Source: Halolamina sediminis (lineage in GTDB: Archaea > Halobacteriota > Halobacteria > Halobacteriales > Haloferacaceae). Taken from it: a DNA stretch of 64,000 nt. A model generated the notes under the pieces. It was given only the letters and a program-made list of their open reading frames with translations, did no database searches and was not told the DNA's origin. Where the stretch lies: contig NZ_CVUA01000001.1 in assembly GCF_001282785.1 (NCBI RefSeq), positions 2,232,001 through 2,296,000 of the forward strand, written 5' to 3'. How positions within the stretch are numbered: the first letter of the stretch is position 1; every line of letters begins with the position of its first letter. Made by a program: the position numbers and the translations under genes. Below are positions 16,182 through 24,970 of the stretch, piece after piece.

Positions 16182-17203
16182 GCGTCGAGCGCCCGTTCGA
16201 GTGTCGGGAGGTTCACCTCCGTCATCACGTCGACGTAGCCCCAATCCTCGGCGTCCCACTCGTCGGTCAGGCCGGGGATCGCCGTCAGCGGCAGCACCGC
16301 CTCGGCGTCGGTCTCGGCGACCAACTGCTCGGCGGCCTGTTGGGACGCCAGCGGATCCGCACAGACGTACTGCAGGTCGTGTTCGTCGATGATCTCCTGG
16401 GCGTGTTGAATGTCCCGCGTGGTCGGGCGGTCGTCGGGCGAGATGCCGGTCAGCGCCGCGACGTGGACGCCGTAGCGGTCCGCAAGATAGCTGAAGGAGT
16501 CGTGGCCCGCGACGAGGAGGGTGTCGGTCGACGCGTCGGCGACGGTCGCCTCGATCCGCGTGTCGAGGGCGCTCAGCCGTTCGCGGAACGCCGACGCGTG
16601 CTCGGCGTAGGCGTCGGCGTTCCCGGGGTCGACGTCGGCCAACGCCGCCTCGACGGTCCCGGCCGCCGTGGCGACCCGCGTCGGGTCCAGCCAGAAGTGT
16701 GGGTCGGTGGCGCCGTGGTCGTGTCCCCCGCCGTCGTGTTCCGTCTCCTCGTGATGATCCGTTTCCGCGTGTGCCTCGTGATCGTCCCCCCCGTCCTCGT
16801 GACCGTGGCCGCCGTTCGCCGGGAGCAGATCCACGTCGTGGGCCACGTCGACCGTCGCGACCTCGTCGCCGTCGGCGTCGAGGTCGGCGAGCACGTCGTC
16901 CATCCACGGCTGGAACGCCTCGGGGCCGTGGACGAGCAGGTCGGCACCGGAGACCTCCTCGCGCACCCGCGGCCCGGGCTCCCAGCCGTGGCCGTGCTGC
17001 CCAGTCGGCACCAGCAACGCCGCCGTGGCCGCGTCGCCGGCGACCGCGTCGGTGATCGATCCGAAGACGAAGAAGGACGACTGGGCGGTCCGTCCGTCCG
17101 ACTCCGACCTGTCGCCGTTCGTCGCGTCGAGACAGCCGGCGAGCGCCCCGACCCCCGCCGTTCCGACCGCGATACCCATCAACTGCCGTCTGGTTAGCCC
17201 CAT
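16178..17203 (-). CDS. znuA: Zinc-binding ABC substrate-binding lipoprotein with His-rich loop
   Basis: 341 residues. Tat-type lipoprotein signal (TRRQLMGIAVG ... GALAGC). A cluster-9 solute-binding fold follows with TGQHGHGWEPGP, TDPHFWLDPTR and GHDSFSYLADRYG, giving three metal-site His residues. A His/Asp/Glu-rich insert from about residue 130 (GGHGHEDGGDDHEAH ... HDHGATD) is the zinc-scavenging loop of ZnuA proteins. First gene of a three-gene operon. Zinc is the likely substrate, Mn less likely. Confidence 0.9.
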   Translation of the reverse strand: MGLTRRQLMGIAVGTAGVGALAGCLDATNGDRSESDGRTAQSSFFVFGSITDAVAGDAATAALLVPTGQHGHGWEPGPRVREEVSGADLLVHGPEAFQPWMDDVLADLDADGDEVATVDVAHDVDLLPANGGHGHEDGGDDHEAHAETDHHEETEHDGGGHDHGATDPHFWLDPTRVATAAGTVEAALADVDPGNADAYAEHASAFRERLSALDTRIEATVADASTDTLLVAGHDSFSYLADRYGVHVAALTGISPDDRPTTRDIQHAQEIIDEHDLQYVCADPLASQQAAEQLVAETDAEAVLPLTAIPGLTDEWDAEDWGYVDVMTEVNLPTLERALDA

Positions 17204-17230
17204 CTGATTATTAATTCTGTAGTAGTGTCT

Positions 17231-17246
17231 AATAACTCTTGTTATC
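17231..17246. promoter_or_regulatory. Imperfect dyad upstream of znuA
   Basis: AATAAC-TCTT-GTTATC is a 6-bp dyad with one mismatch, lying 28-43 nt before the znuA ATG and overlapping the expected TATA position. It is a candidate operator for a metal-sensing repressor. The surrounding 17204-17262 is AT-rich compared with the rest of the window. Confidence 0.3.
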
Positions 17247-17385
17247 TTTTGAGCCAGTGTTGTTAATCAGTCGGTGCTGTGGGGTCGGGGGGAGCGATGC
17301 CGCTATCGGGCGTCAGTTGGCTCCGGACAGAAACGGGGGAAAACGGCAGTCGGAGAGGGCTCGTGAAACAGGTCGGCAGCGTCGC

Positions 17386-18723
17386 TCAGTTCTCGGCTTC
17401 GATCGCTTCGACGAACAGCTCCGCGCCGAGTTCGATCTCGCGTTCGGTCACGTCCATCGGCGGCAGGACGCGGATCGTCTTCTGGCCGCAGGCCAGCAGC
17501 AGCAGACCGCGCTGGAAGGCGGCGTCGACGATATCGTCACGCAGCTCCTTCGACTCGAAGTCGACGCCGAGCATCAGCCCCTTGCCGCGGACGCTGGTCA
17601 CGCCGTCGAGGTCGGCGTCGTGGAGGAGCTCCTTGAACTGCTGTCCGCGCTCGGTGGCGTTGTCGAGCAGGTCGTACTCCGCGATGGCGTCGATGGTGAA
17701 CGCGCCGCGGGCGGCGGCCACGATGTCGCCGGCGCCCCACGTCGAGGAGAGTCGGCCCTTCTCCTCGGGGAACGTCTCGCTGTCGGAGATCGTCGCGCCG
17801 ACGCGCATCCCCTTCGCGGAAGTGATCACGTCCGGATCGAACGGGTAGTGCTCGGAGGCCCACCACTCGCCGGTGCGGCCGAGCCCCGACTGGATCTCGT
17901 CGGCGACCAGCGTGATGTCGTGCTCTTCGGTGACCTCTGCGACATCGCGGGCGAACGCCTCGCTGGGGAAGCGGTAGCCGCCCTCGCCCTGGATCGGCTC
18001 CATGATCAGGAACGCGACCTCCTCGGGGTTGACGTGGCCCGTCTTCGGGTCGAGTTTGGAGCGCAGCGCGGACGTGCCGCCCGCGAAGTAGCCACACTGG
18101 CAGTTCTCGGGGGCACCGTCACACGAGCAGTACGGGAAGTCGTGAACGCTCGAAATCTCGGGGAATCGACGCCGGTACACCTCCTTCGAGCGGTTGAGCG
18201 AGAGCGCGCCCAGCGTCCGCCCGTGGAACGCCCCCTCGAAGGTGAGCGCGTACTTCCCGAGGGGGTTGTGGTCGTAGGAGATCTTCATCGCGTTCTCGAC
18301 GGCCTCGGCGCCGGAGTTCGAGAGGAACACGGTGTCCATACCGAACTCCTCGGCGGTGGCGGTGATGCGGTCCATCAGCCCCGCGGCGCCGGGGAGTCCC
18401 TCGCCCGGGGGTTTCCCGTCGGAGGCGTAGAAGTCCTGCCCGGCGATCTTCACCGGGTCGAACAGGTCGAACTCCGAGAGCGGTTCCATGATCTTGGGGT
18501 TGTTGTACCCAAGCGGCGCCGCGGCGACGTGGCTGGTGAAGTCCATCAGCACGTTGCCGTCGACGTCGGTACAGAACGGGCCCTCGGCGGGCGCGGTGTG
18601 GTCCCAGACGAACTCGTAGACGTACGTGCTCGGTGCGGCGAACTCGTGGTGGTAGTCGACCCATTCCGTGGCTCGGTCGCCGGGGAGGTCGGTGACCTCC
18701 GGCTCCGCGGTATCCCGGTCCAT
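17386..18723 (-). CDS. Class III PLP-dependent aminotransferase with Cys-rich insert
   Basis: 445 residues. Fold-type I aminotransferase: SNSGAEAVENAMKISYDH, EGAFHGRTLGALSL, MEPIQGEGGY, VADEIQSGLGRTG (D275) and the PLP lysine in TSAKGMRVGA (K304). Relatives include 4-aminobutyrate and acetylornithine aminotransferases; the exact substrate is not clear. An unusual insert YCSCDGAPENCQCGYF supplies C199, C201, C208 and C210, which could bind metal. It stands alone between znu and the MgtC-like gene. Confidence 0.85.
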   Translation of the reverse strand: MDRDTAEPEVTDLPGDRATEWVDYHHEFAAPSTYVYEFVWDHTAPAEGPFCTDVDGNVLMDFTSHVAAAPLGYNNPKIMEPLSEFDLFDPVKIAGQDFYASDGKPPGEGLPGAAGLMDRITATAEEFGMDTVFLSNSGAEAVENAMKISYDHNPLGKYALTFEGAFHGRTLGALSLNRSKEVYRRRFPEISSVHDFPYCSCDGAPENCQCGYFAGGTSALRSKLDPKTGHVNPEEVAFLIMEPIQGEGGYRFPSEAFARDVAEVTEEHDITLVADEIQSGLGRTGEWWASEHYPFDPDVITSAKGMRVGATISDSETFPEEKGRLSSTWGAGDIVAAARGAFTIDAIAEYDLLDNATERGQQFKELLHDADLDGVTSVRGKGLMLGVDFESKELRDDIVDAAFQRGLLLLACGQKTIRVLPPMDVTEREIELGAELFVEAIEAEN

Positions 18724-18765
18724 GCTTGAGAGAGCGGGGGGGTCGTTGTTAAGCTGGCGGTCCGC

Positions 18766-20067
18766 TCAGAACCCCGGCCCGAACAGGATCGCCGCCCCCG
18801 CCACCGCCGCGGTGACGCCAAGCAGCAGCACCGACCAGATCGCGACCGAGCGGGCGAACCGTCGCGGCCCCGACAGCGTGAGCCCGGCCTTGACCGCGAT
18901 GCTCGACGCCGACGCGAGCAGGACGGCGATCACGGCTGGCCCGCCGCCGACGCCGCCGCCGATGTACAGAAGCGTCGCCGACGTGGTCGCACCCGCCGAG
19001 GAGACCAACCCCGAGATCGCGGCGCTGACGAACAGCCCCGCGGTGCCGAAGCGGGCCTGTGCGAACGCCGAACCGACGAGGATCACCGCGAACACCGCGC
19101 CGAAAGTGAGCGCGTTCCGCATCGAGAACGGGCTCTCCAGCTCGACTTCGAGCGACGTGTCCCAGTCGGCGGTCAGCGCGGCCGCACCCACGCTCGCGAG
19201 CACCAGCGCGCCCAGCGGCGCCGCCGCCGCGACGAGCACGGGTACGCCCGAGGTGAGGGTGAAAAAGAGGACGATCCCGAGGTTGCGCGCGGCCATCGCG
19301 GCGTCGGCCAGCAGCACCGCGGCGACGGCGTACTCCGTCACCGAGTCGCGCTGGCGGACGTGATCGAGCATCGAGCCCACGACCGCGGTCGACGACGCCA
19401 GCCCGCCGAAGAAGCCCGTGATTGCGACGCCGCGACCGCCGTAGGTCCGCACCAGCGCGTAGTTCGCGATCCCGATCCCCGCGACGGTGACGACCATCAG
19501 CCACGCCACCCGGGGCGGGAAGCCGACGCCGAAGAGGTCCACCTCCTCGGCGGGCAGGATCGGGTAGATCACGAACGCGAGCACGGCGAACTCCGTCGAG
19601 GAGCGCAGTTCGGCGCGGTCGAGGTCGCCGGCGAAGGAGTGGAGCTCCCGTTTGAGCACTAGCAGCGCAGAAGAGATCACCGCCACCGTCACCCCCTCGA
19701 TCACCAGCCCCCCCGCCACGAGCGCGCCGATCCCGTAGGCGACGAACATCGAGACGCTGGTGGTCAGCGAGAGCGAGGCGTCGGCGCTGTCGCTCTGGAG
19801 CTCTCGGACCGCGAGCAGCCCGCCCATCAGCAGGACGAGCAGGCCGCCGACCGCCACCAGCGCGCCGGTCGCAGCGACACGCTCGGCCAGCAGCGTCGTC
19901 GTCGCGCCCGACAGCGTCAACAGCGAGAACGTCCGCACGCCCGCCGACTTCTCGGACCACTCCCGTTCGAGCCCGAGAAACAGCCCCAGCGCGCCGGCGA
20001 TCGTCAGCCTGACCACCGGCTCCGAAAGGGGGGCGGCGAACAGCGTGTCGGCCTGCAGCGGCAGCAT
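18766..20067 (-). CDS. MgtC/SapB and DUF4010 membrane protein
   Basis: 433 residues, about 12 to 13 hydrophobic helices. The N-terminal part (RLTIAGALGLFLGLEREWSEKSAGVRTFSLLTLSGA) is an MgtC/SapB signature. The rest (LVSSAGATTSATLLYIGGG, and GPRRFARSVAIWSVLL near the end) matches the DUF4010 half found in such fusions. These proteins are suggested to act in ion homeostasis; transport activity is not proven. Confidence 0.85.
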   Translation of the reverse strand: MLPLQADTLFAAPLSEPVVRLTIAGALGLFLGLEREWSEKSAGVRTFSLLTLSGATTTLLAERVAATGALVAVGGLLVLLMGGLLAVRELQSDSADASLSLTTSVSMFVAYGIGALVAGGLVIEGVTVAVISSALLVLKRELHSFAGDLDRAELRSSTEFAVLAFVIYPILPAEEVDLFGVGFPPRVAWLMVVTVAGIGIANYALVRTYGGRGVAITGFFGGLASSTAVVGSMLDHVRQRDSVTEYAVAAVLLADAAMAARNLGIVLFFTLTSGVPVLVAAAAPLGALVLASVGAAALTADWDTSLEVELESPFSMRNALTFGAVFAVILVGSAFAQARFGTAGLFVSAAISGLVSSAGATTSATLLYIGGGVGGGPAVIAVLLASASSIAVKAGLTLSGPRRFARSVAIWSVLLLGVTAAVAGAAILFGPGF

Positions 20068-20166
20068 GGGTCGCTACGTACCGCACCCGGCACGTAAAGC
20101 TCTAGGGGCCCGTGCGCCCCCCGGGTCGGGAACACGCTTATACTCGCGCCGGTCCCCTCGGGAGGT

Positions 20167-21354
20167 ATGGAGTTCTCGGAGGTCGACAAGGGGCGACTGG
20201 CGTGGGGGGCGCTCGGCCTCGCGCTCGCCGGCGCGCTGGCGTTCGTCGCCTACTCCTTCGTCGGGACGCTCGTGTTCGGCCTCTTCGTCTACTACGCGAC
20301 GCGGCCGATCTACCGGCAGCTCCGGCGCGCCCTCGACAGCCCCAGCCTCGCCGCCGGCGTCTCGCTGTTCGCGCTGGTGTTGCCGGCGCTGGCGCTAGTG
20401 GGCTATGCGGTCACCATCGTGCTCCAGGAGCTCGACCGCTACGCCCAGACGACCACGATCGACGTCGAACAGCTCGGTATCGACCCGGCGCTGCTGGACG
20501 GGATCGCGGACCCGGAGAGCCTGCTGCAGGAGGGGACGGTGGAGATGCTCACGTCGGCGGAGCTCTCGGAGCTGCTCCAGCCGATCGAGTCGGCGTTCGG
20601 CACCGTCGCGGTGCTGGGCATCGCCGGCATTCACCTGTTCGTGATGCTGGCGATGGCGTTCTACCTGCTGCGGGAGGACCACCGGCTCGCGCGCTGGTTC
20701 GTCCGGAACTTCGACGACGACCGGGGGATCGTCCGGACGTTCTTCGGCGCGGTCGATCGGGACTTCAACTCGATCTTCTTCGGCAACATCCTCAACGCGA
20801 TCCTGACCGGCACGATCGGCGTGATCTCCTACTCCGTGCTGAACGTGTTCGCACCGCCGGGCGGGTCGATCCCGGCGCCCGCGCTGGTGGGGATGCTCGC
20901 CGGCATCGCGAGCCTGATCCCCGTCGTCGGGATGAAGCTCGTCTACGTCCCGGTGGCGCTGGTGCTTGCGGTCCAGTCGGCGCTCGCGGGGACGGCGGGC
21001 GGGTTCGCGTTCGTCATCGCCTTCGCCGCGGTGTCGTTCGTGATCGTCGATACGATCCCCGATCTGGTGCTCCGACCGTACGTCTCCGGGCGCTCGCTCC
21101 ACGTCGGCGCGCTGATGCTCGCGTACACCCTCGGCCCGCTGCTGTTCGGCTGGTACGGCATCTTCCTGATGCCGATGCTGCTGGTGTTCGTCGTCCACTT
21201 CACCCGCATCGTCCTCCCCGAGCTCGTCGCCGCGGAGCCGATCGAGCCGTACGCTGTCGACCCGAGCTACATCACCGTCGGCGTCGGGGAGGAGTTCGAG
21301 TTCGCGGAGGGCGGCGACGACACACCGGAGACGGGGACCGAAGGCGAGGGTTAG
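20167..21354 (+). CDS. AI-2E-family (PerM/YdiK-like) membrane permease
   Basis: 395 residues, about seven to eight helices. The N-terminal helices (LALAGALAFVAYSFVGTLVFGLFVYYATRPIYRQL) and the C-terminal block around GILIPVVG-like GIASLIPVVGMKLVYVP and DLVLRPYVSGRSLHVGALMLAYTLGPLLFG are characteristic. Members export small molecules, or Na+ (Na+/H+) in some halophiles. The acidic tail (EEFEFAEGGDD) is typical of haloarchaea. It overlaps the convergent PadR gene by 4 bp. Confidence 0.82.
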   Translation: MEFSEVDKGRLAWGALGLALAGALAFVAYSFVGTLVFGLFVYYATRPIYRQLRRALDSPSLAAGVSLFALVLPALALVGYAVTIVLQELDRYAQTTTIDVEQLGIDPALLDGIADPESLLQEGTVEMLTSAELSELLQPIESAFGTVAVLGIAGIHLFVMLAMAFYLLREDHRLARWFVRNFDDDRGIVRTFFGAVDRDFNSIFFGNILNAILTGTIGVISYSVLNVFAPPGGSIPAPALVGMLAGIASLIPVVGMKLVYVPVALVLAVQSALAGTAGGFAFVIAFAAVSFVIVDTIPDLVLRPYVSGRSLHVGALMLAYTLGPLLFGWYGIFLMPMLLVFVVHFTRIVLPELVAAEPIEPYAVDPSYITVGVGEEFEFAEGGDDTPETGTEGEG

Positions 21355-21629
21355 TCTAGGTCGAGGTACTGGTCCTCCCACTCTCGACGTGCCTCGATCT
21401 CGCGGGTCCCGCGGCGGGTCAGCGTGTAGTAGTTGGTTCGACGGTCGCGTTGGCCCTTCTCGACGAGCCCCTTCTCGACCAGCGTGTCGAGGTTCGGGTA
21501 GAGCCGCCCGTGGTGAATCTCCGACTCGTAGTACTCCTCCAGTTCCTCCTTGATCGCCAGTCCGTGTGGATCGCCCTCGCCCGCGATGACGTACAACAGG
21601 TCGCGCTGGAACCCGGTGAGGTCGTACAT
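21351..21629 (-). CDS. PadR-family transcriptional regulator
   Basis: 92 residues, just the winged-helix domain: FQRDLLYVIAGEGDPHGLAIKEELEEYY, then EIHHGRLYPNLDTLVEKGLVEKGQRDRRTNYYTLT. The HHGRLYPNLDTL helix is a PadR hallmark. Small PadR proteins often control an adjacent transporter, and its 3' end overlaps that of the AI-2E-like permease by 4 bp, but targets are unknown. Confidence 0.85.
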   Translation of the reverse strand: MYDLTGFQRDLLYVIAGEGDPHGLAIKEELEEYYESEIHHGRLYPNLDTLVEKGLVEKGQRDRRTNYYTLTRRGTREIEARREWEDQYLDLD

Positions 21630-21784
21630 AGTGTTACTTTCCTACTATTTCGGAACGCTGATAAAGATTACGCAGATATCGGTTTTAGGGCCGTTGACGC
21701 CGGCCAACGTCGGTAGTCGGGGAGAAATCTGATCTGACGATTCGACGTATCCGTCACGACGGAGCAGTGACTGACGGACGTGAG

Positions 21785-21875
21785 AACGAAAACGCCGGGC
21801 GGGCCGAGAAAACCGGCCGTGCCCGGCGTCGAAACGGTCCCCGCTGACGCTTCGGCCCTCCAGACGAAGCGTCAT
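21785..21875 (-). ncRNA. Candidate small RNA or structured 3' UTR
   Basis: The 21630-21926 gap has no gene. On the minus strand a TTTAAC box (about 21896-21902) is followed at TATA-TSS distance by a 9-bp hairpin (21846-21854 with 21865-21873). A second hairpin follows (ACGCCGGGC 21792-21800 with GCCCGGCGT 21821-21829), ending in a T-rich run (TTTTCGTTCT). That is the layout of a short independent RNA. It might instead be the 3' UTR of the small gene ending at 21927. Confidence 0.35.
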
Positions 21876-21926
21876 CGGTCGTTGGCAGTCCCCCCTGTTA
21901 AACGTAGCGTTGTCCCGAATCCGACA

Positions 21927-22073
21927 CTAGATATGCTCCTCCTCGAGCACCCACCCCAGCGCCCGCTTGTAGTAGGTGAACATCTCCCTGACGCCCTCGT
22001 GGTTCATCTCCTCGCTGTCGAGCTGTTCCTGCAGGAACTCGTACTGCTCGCGGATTTCCGACTCGTCGCGCAT
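21927..22073 (-). CDS. Small acidic haloarchaeal protein
   Basis: 48 residues, MRDESEIREQYEFLQEQLDS ... YYKRALGWVLEEEHI. It is helical, acidic and Tyr/Trp-containing, and appears complete. Codons are G/C-ending as in neighbours. It sits 141 nt after the DUF1028 gene on the same strand. Function unknown. Confidence 0.6.
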   Translation of the reverse strand: MRDESEIREQYEFLQEQLDSEEMNHEGVREMFTYYKRALGWVLEEEHI

Positions 22074-22214
22074 GCGGGTGGGTAGAACCCGCGGGCGCTT
22101 GGGTGTGACGGCGGAACAAACGACCGCGTCGGTTACTGATCTCGCTACTCGCGGCTCACGCCGCTCGTCGCTCCGAGGCGGTTTGCCTCGCCGGAGGCGA
22201 GTTTTCCCGCCTCG

Positions 22215-23129
22215 CTACTCCCGCTCCAGCCGCTGGAGCCCGTGCCAGATCGCGTCGACCATGCGCTTTTCCCCCTCGCCGTCGGCGTCGTCCCAGCCGC
22301 GGGCCAGCGCGTCCTCGACGACGGGCAGCGAGTGGTTCTCGAAGTTGTTCATCCCCCGGAACGCCTCCAGCGCGTCGCGCTGGGGCTCGGCGAATGCGGC
22401 GACGGTCTCCGCATCTTCGGTGTCGAGGTGGCCCAGATCGACCAGCGTGTCGGCGACCGCCTGTGCGGTCTCGCCGGTCAGCTCCGTCACCTCCTCGGGC
22501 TCCTCCCGGGCCAGCAGCGTCACGTCGTACAGCTTGAACACGCGTTCGAGCTCCTGAATCGGCGTCTCGTGGTCGTCGACGCGCACGTCGATCCAGCGAT
22601 CGTTCCCCCCGTCGTAGCCGCCCTCGGGCTTGACGACGTACAGCGCCGCGGCCTGCTTGCCGCGGCTGTCGCCGCCGGCCTCGTCGCCGGCCTGTAGCGC
22701 GGCGAGCAGCCGCTCGGGCAGGCCGCCGTCGGCCTCCTCGAACGTCTCGGCCATCGCGTGGATCGTCTCCTCGTTTTCGAGGATGTTCCCCTGTGCGGTG
22801 TAGTTCTCGCCCTGTACGTCGAGTGCAGTGTCGAAGCAGTCGTCGCCGGTGAAGCCGGCGACGGAGCCGTCCGCGCCGACGACGCCGACCTGCCGGCGCT
22901 CGGCCTCGTCGTCTGCCTCGGTCAGCCGCTCGATCGTCTCCTCGGCAGTCAGCCCGTCCCGGAGATGCTCCAGCCCGTCCGCGCCGTAGGCCACGTTCGC
23001 GAAGCTCTGTGTCGCGATCGCGCCCGCCTCGGCGTCCGCGAACGGGACGACCGAGCCCACGCTGACGAACTTCGACTGGACGGCGATCCCGATCGCGTCA
23101 TCCGCTTTGGCGACGATGGAGAACGTCAT
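22215..23129 (-). CDS. DUF1028-family (Ntn-hydrolase-like) protein
   Basis: 304 residues. It begins TFSIVAKADDAIGIAVQSKFVSVGSVVPFADAEAGAIATQS, the DUF1028 signature, with GENYTAQGNIL and GDEAGGDSRGKQAAALYVVK in the usual positions. The fold is Ntn-hydrolase-like with a Thr after Met; substrates are not established. A C-terminal extension of about 80 residues (EVTELTGETAQAVADTLVDLG...) is helical and seen in longer members. Confidence 0.85.
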   Translation of the reverse strand: MTFSIVAKADDAIGIAVQSKFVSVGSVVPFADAEAGAIATQSFANVAYGADGLEHLRDGLTAEETIERLTEADDEAERRQVGVVGADGSVAGFTGDDCFDTALDVQGENYTAQGNILENEETIHAMAETFEEADGGLPERLLAALQAGDEAGGDSRGKQAAALYVVKPEGGYDGGNDRWIDVRVDDHETPIQELERVFKLYDVTLLAREEPEEVTELTGETAQAVADTLVDLGHLDTEDAETVAAFAEPQRDALEAFRGMNNFENHSLPVVEDALARGWDDADGEGEKRMVDAIWHGLQRLERE

Positions 23130-23191
23130 GGGCGATCGATCGGCCGGCGGCGAGAAAAGCGTTGACGCCGCGGCAGCCGTTGCGGGACTGC

Positions 23192-23749
23192 TCAGTCGGT
23201 CGGGGCGGCGACGGTCGCCCGTGTCTGCCCGTCGTCAGAGGGTGTCTTCTCCGCGGTCAGGGGCTGTTCGGCGACCAGTTCGCAGTCGAAAGCGGGGTGT
23301 TCGGCGAAGTGCCGGACGAGCAGGTGTCGGCGGCTCCCCGACACCGCGTCGTCGCCGGCGGCCACGCCGACCGCGCTGGCGTCGAACTGCTCGGGCAGCC
23401 GTTCGTACAGCGCCGTTATCGTCCGGAAGTCGCGGAACTGCTTGGCGTTGCCCGCGGAGTCGGCGCCCCGGCGCGAGACGACGTAGCTGCCGTCCGGGCG
23501 GTGCTCGCCTGCAGTCCGGACGAACTCCCGGCACCCCGTCAGCGCCGCGGTCAGGTCGTCCCGCAACGCCGTCGCGGCCTCGCGGGAGAGCCGGTGCTCA
23601 CCGTCGGGGAGCGACAGAACCAGTTCGCCGTCCCGACTGTCCTCAGCGCCGACCGATTTCTCGATCAGCCGCCTGTCGACGGCTTCCTCTATCCTCGACG
23701 GATGTCGGGTGAGACATCGTGCCCGGCGGTAGGGCGGGTCGTCACTTAT
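23192..23749 (-). CDS. Uncharacterised protein with no standard start codon
   Basis: The C-terminal 124 residues start at a TTG (23566), but protein-like sequence continues upstream without a stop: about 61 further codons with the same G/C-ending codon bias (RHPSRIEEAVDRRLIEKSVG, then DGELVLSLPDGEHRL). There is no ATG, GTG or TTG before that TTG. At the natural N-terminus the codon is ATA followed by SDDPPYRRARC, as if ATG had become ATA. It may start at ATA, start late, or be a gene that lost its start. Function unknown. Confidence 0.45.
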   Translation of the reverse strand: MSDDPPYRRARCLTRHPSRIEEAVDRRLIEKSVGAEDSRDGELVLSLPDGEHRLSREAATALRDDLTAALTGCREFVRTAGEHRPDGSYVVSRRGADSAGNAKQFRDFRTITALYERLPEQFDASAVGVAAGDDAVSGSRRHLLVRHFAEHPAFDCELVAEQPLTAEKTPSDDGQTRATVAAPTD

Positions 23750-23863
23750 CGCTGACGGGCGGGCGGGGTGGGTTCACACCCGACCACGGCATCACACTCG
23801 AGAACCGAGCGACGCAGGGCTCGGCTGGTCGCTCGCCGTCGCAGGACTACGTCCGGCGGGCAG

Positions 23864-24030
23864 TCAGAAGCACAGCTTCTGACAACGTCGCCAGAACGCG
23901 CCGCGTTCTGGCTGGCGGACGAGCGCCGCTCGTCCACGTCGCCAGAAATCTTCGATTTCTGGCTGGCTAACGGGAGTGCTACGAGAGGCGCGAGGCGCCT
24001 CTCGGCACGACGAAAGCGCTTCGCTCTTTC
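23864..24030. repeat. Train of near-loopless palindromes
   Basis: Five perfect palindromes with 1- or 3-nt centres: 23864-23882 (8-bp arms), 23891-23911 (10), 23917-23935 (9), 23942-23962 (9) and 23982-24004 (10). A weaker one lies at 24010-24030. Two share outer sequence (GTCGCCAGAA ... TTCTGGCTGGC) but have different tips. Similar mini-hairpins occur inside the element near 61280. The rest of 23750-24114 contains no gene I can support. Confidence 0.8.
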
Positions 24031-24114
24031 GAACCGCTTCGCTTCCGTGGACGTGGTCGGTGGACGCGCCGCCCGACCACCGCCGTTTTGCCGCCGGCGC
24101 TCCCACGATCGGGC

Positions 24115-24858
24115 ATGAAGATCCGCGGCGAGCGCGAGTGCAAGAACTGCGGCACGCGCTGGTCCTACTACGAGACCGGGGAGGCGAGCTGCCCGGACTG
24201 CGGGAGCCTCCGGAGCGTCGCGGTCGAGGACGAACGGCGCCACCACACGGACAGCCCCGCCGAGTTCGAGCTCACGCCACACCGGACCGCGCTCGCGGAC
24301 GGCGAGGGGATCACCGATATCGCCGACAGCGTGGCGTCGGACTGCCGGGCGTACCTCCGTAAGCGGGGGTTCCTCCGCGGGGGCGAGCTGCTCCCGCTGG
24401 ACGACACGTACCTCGCGGTCGGGGAGCTTCGGGCGGCGATCACCGACTACCGCCGGGACGCACGCTTCGGCGCCGCGTCCGACGAGCCCGAACGGGAGGC
24501 CGCCGAGCGCTACCTACTCGACCTGCTCCAGGGCGCCGACGACGGCGAACGTCCCGCGCCCGCTGACGTGCCCGAGTCGCTCGCGCCCGCCCGTGGGCTG
24601 GCGTACGCGGCGGCCGTCGACGCCTACCGCGACGACGTGGCCAGCTACCTCGACGACGCCCCTGAGGAGGACGCGCGCCGAACGCTCGGGCGAATCCGCG
24701 ATCAACAGAAGCGGCTCGACGCGCTGGAGGGCGATCTCCCTCCGGAGACGGTCGAGTCGCTCGTCCGGGCGTGCCGGGACCTGCACCGCTACCTGAACGG
24801 CGAGGAGTCGGCGCTCGCGGCCGCACGCCAGCGGCTCGACGGGCTGGCCGAGAGTTGA
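24115..24858 (+). CDS. Zinc-ribbon protein of haloarchaeal type
   Basis: 247 residues from the ATG at 24115; nine in-frame residues upstream are not protein-like. An N-terminal zinc ribbon has two CxxC pairs (KNCGTRWSYYETGEASCPDCG, with the first Cys in ECKNC). A long helical region follows (AERYLLDLLQ, EDARRTLGRIRDQQKRLDALE). It might bind nucleic acid or protein; no enzymatic motif is seen. Function unknown. Confidence 0.7.
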   Translation: MKIRGERECKNCGTRWSYYETGEASCPDCGSLRSVAVEDERRHHTDSPAEFELTPHRTALADGEGITDIADSVASDCRAYLRKRGFLRGGELLPLDDTYLAVGELRAAITDYRRDARFGAASDEPEREAAERYLLDLLQGADDGERPAPADVPESLAPARGLAYAAAVDAYRDDVASYLDDAPEEDARRTLGRIRDQQKRLDALEGDLPPETVESLVRACRDLHRYLNGEESALAAARQRLDGLAES

Positions 24859-24970
24859 AAGGCGATTGCGGGAGCGTGGGGCACACCCGGTCGCACGGCC
24901 ATCCACACCTCCGCCACGTGTTACCACGTTTTCAGCCAGCTTTATCACTGGACCGTGGTATTTGCGGCGT

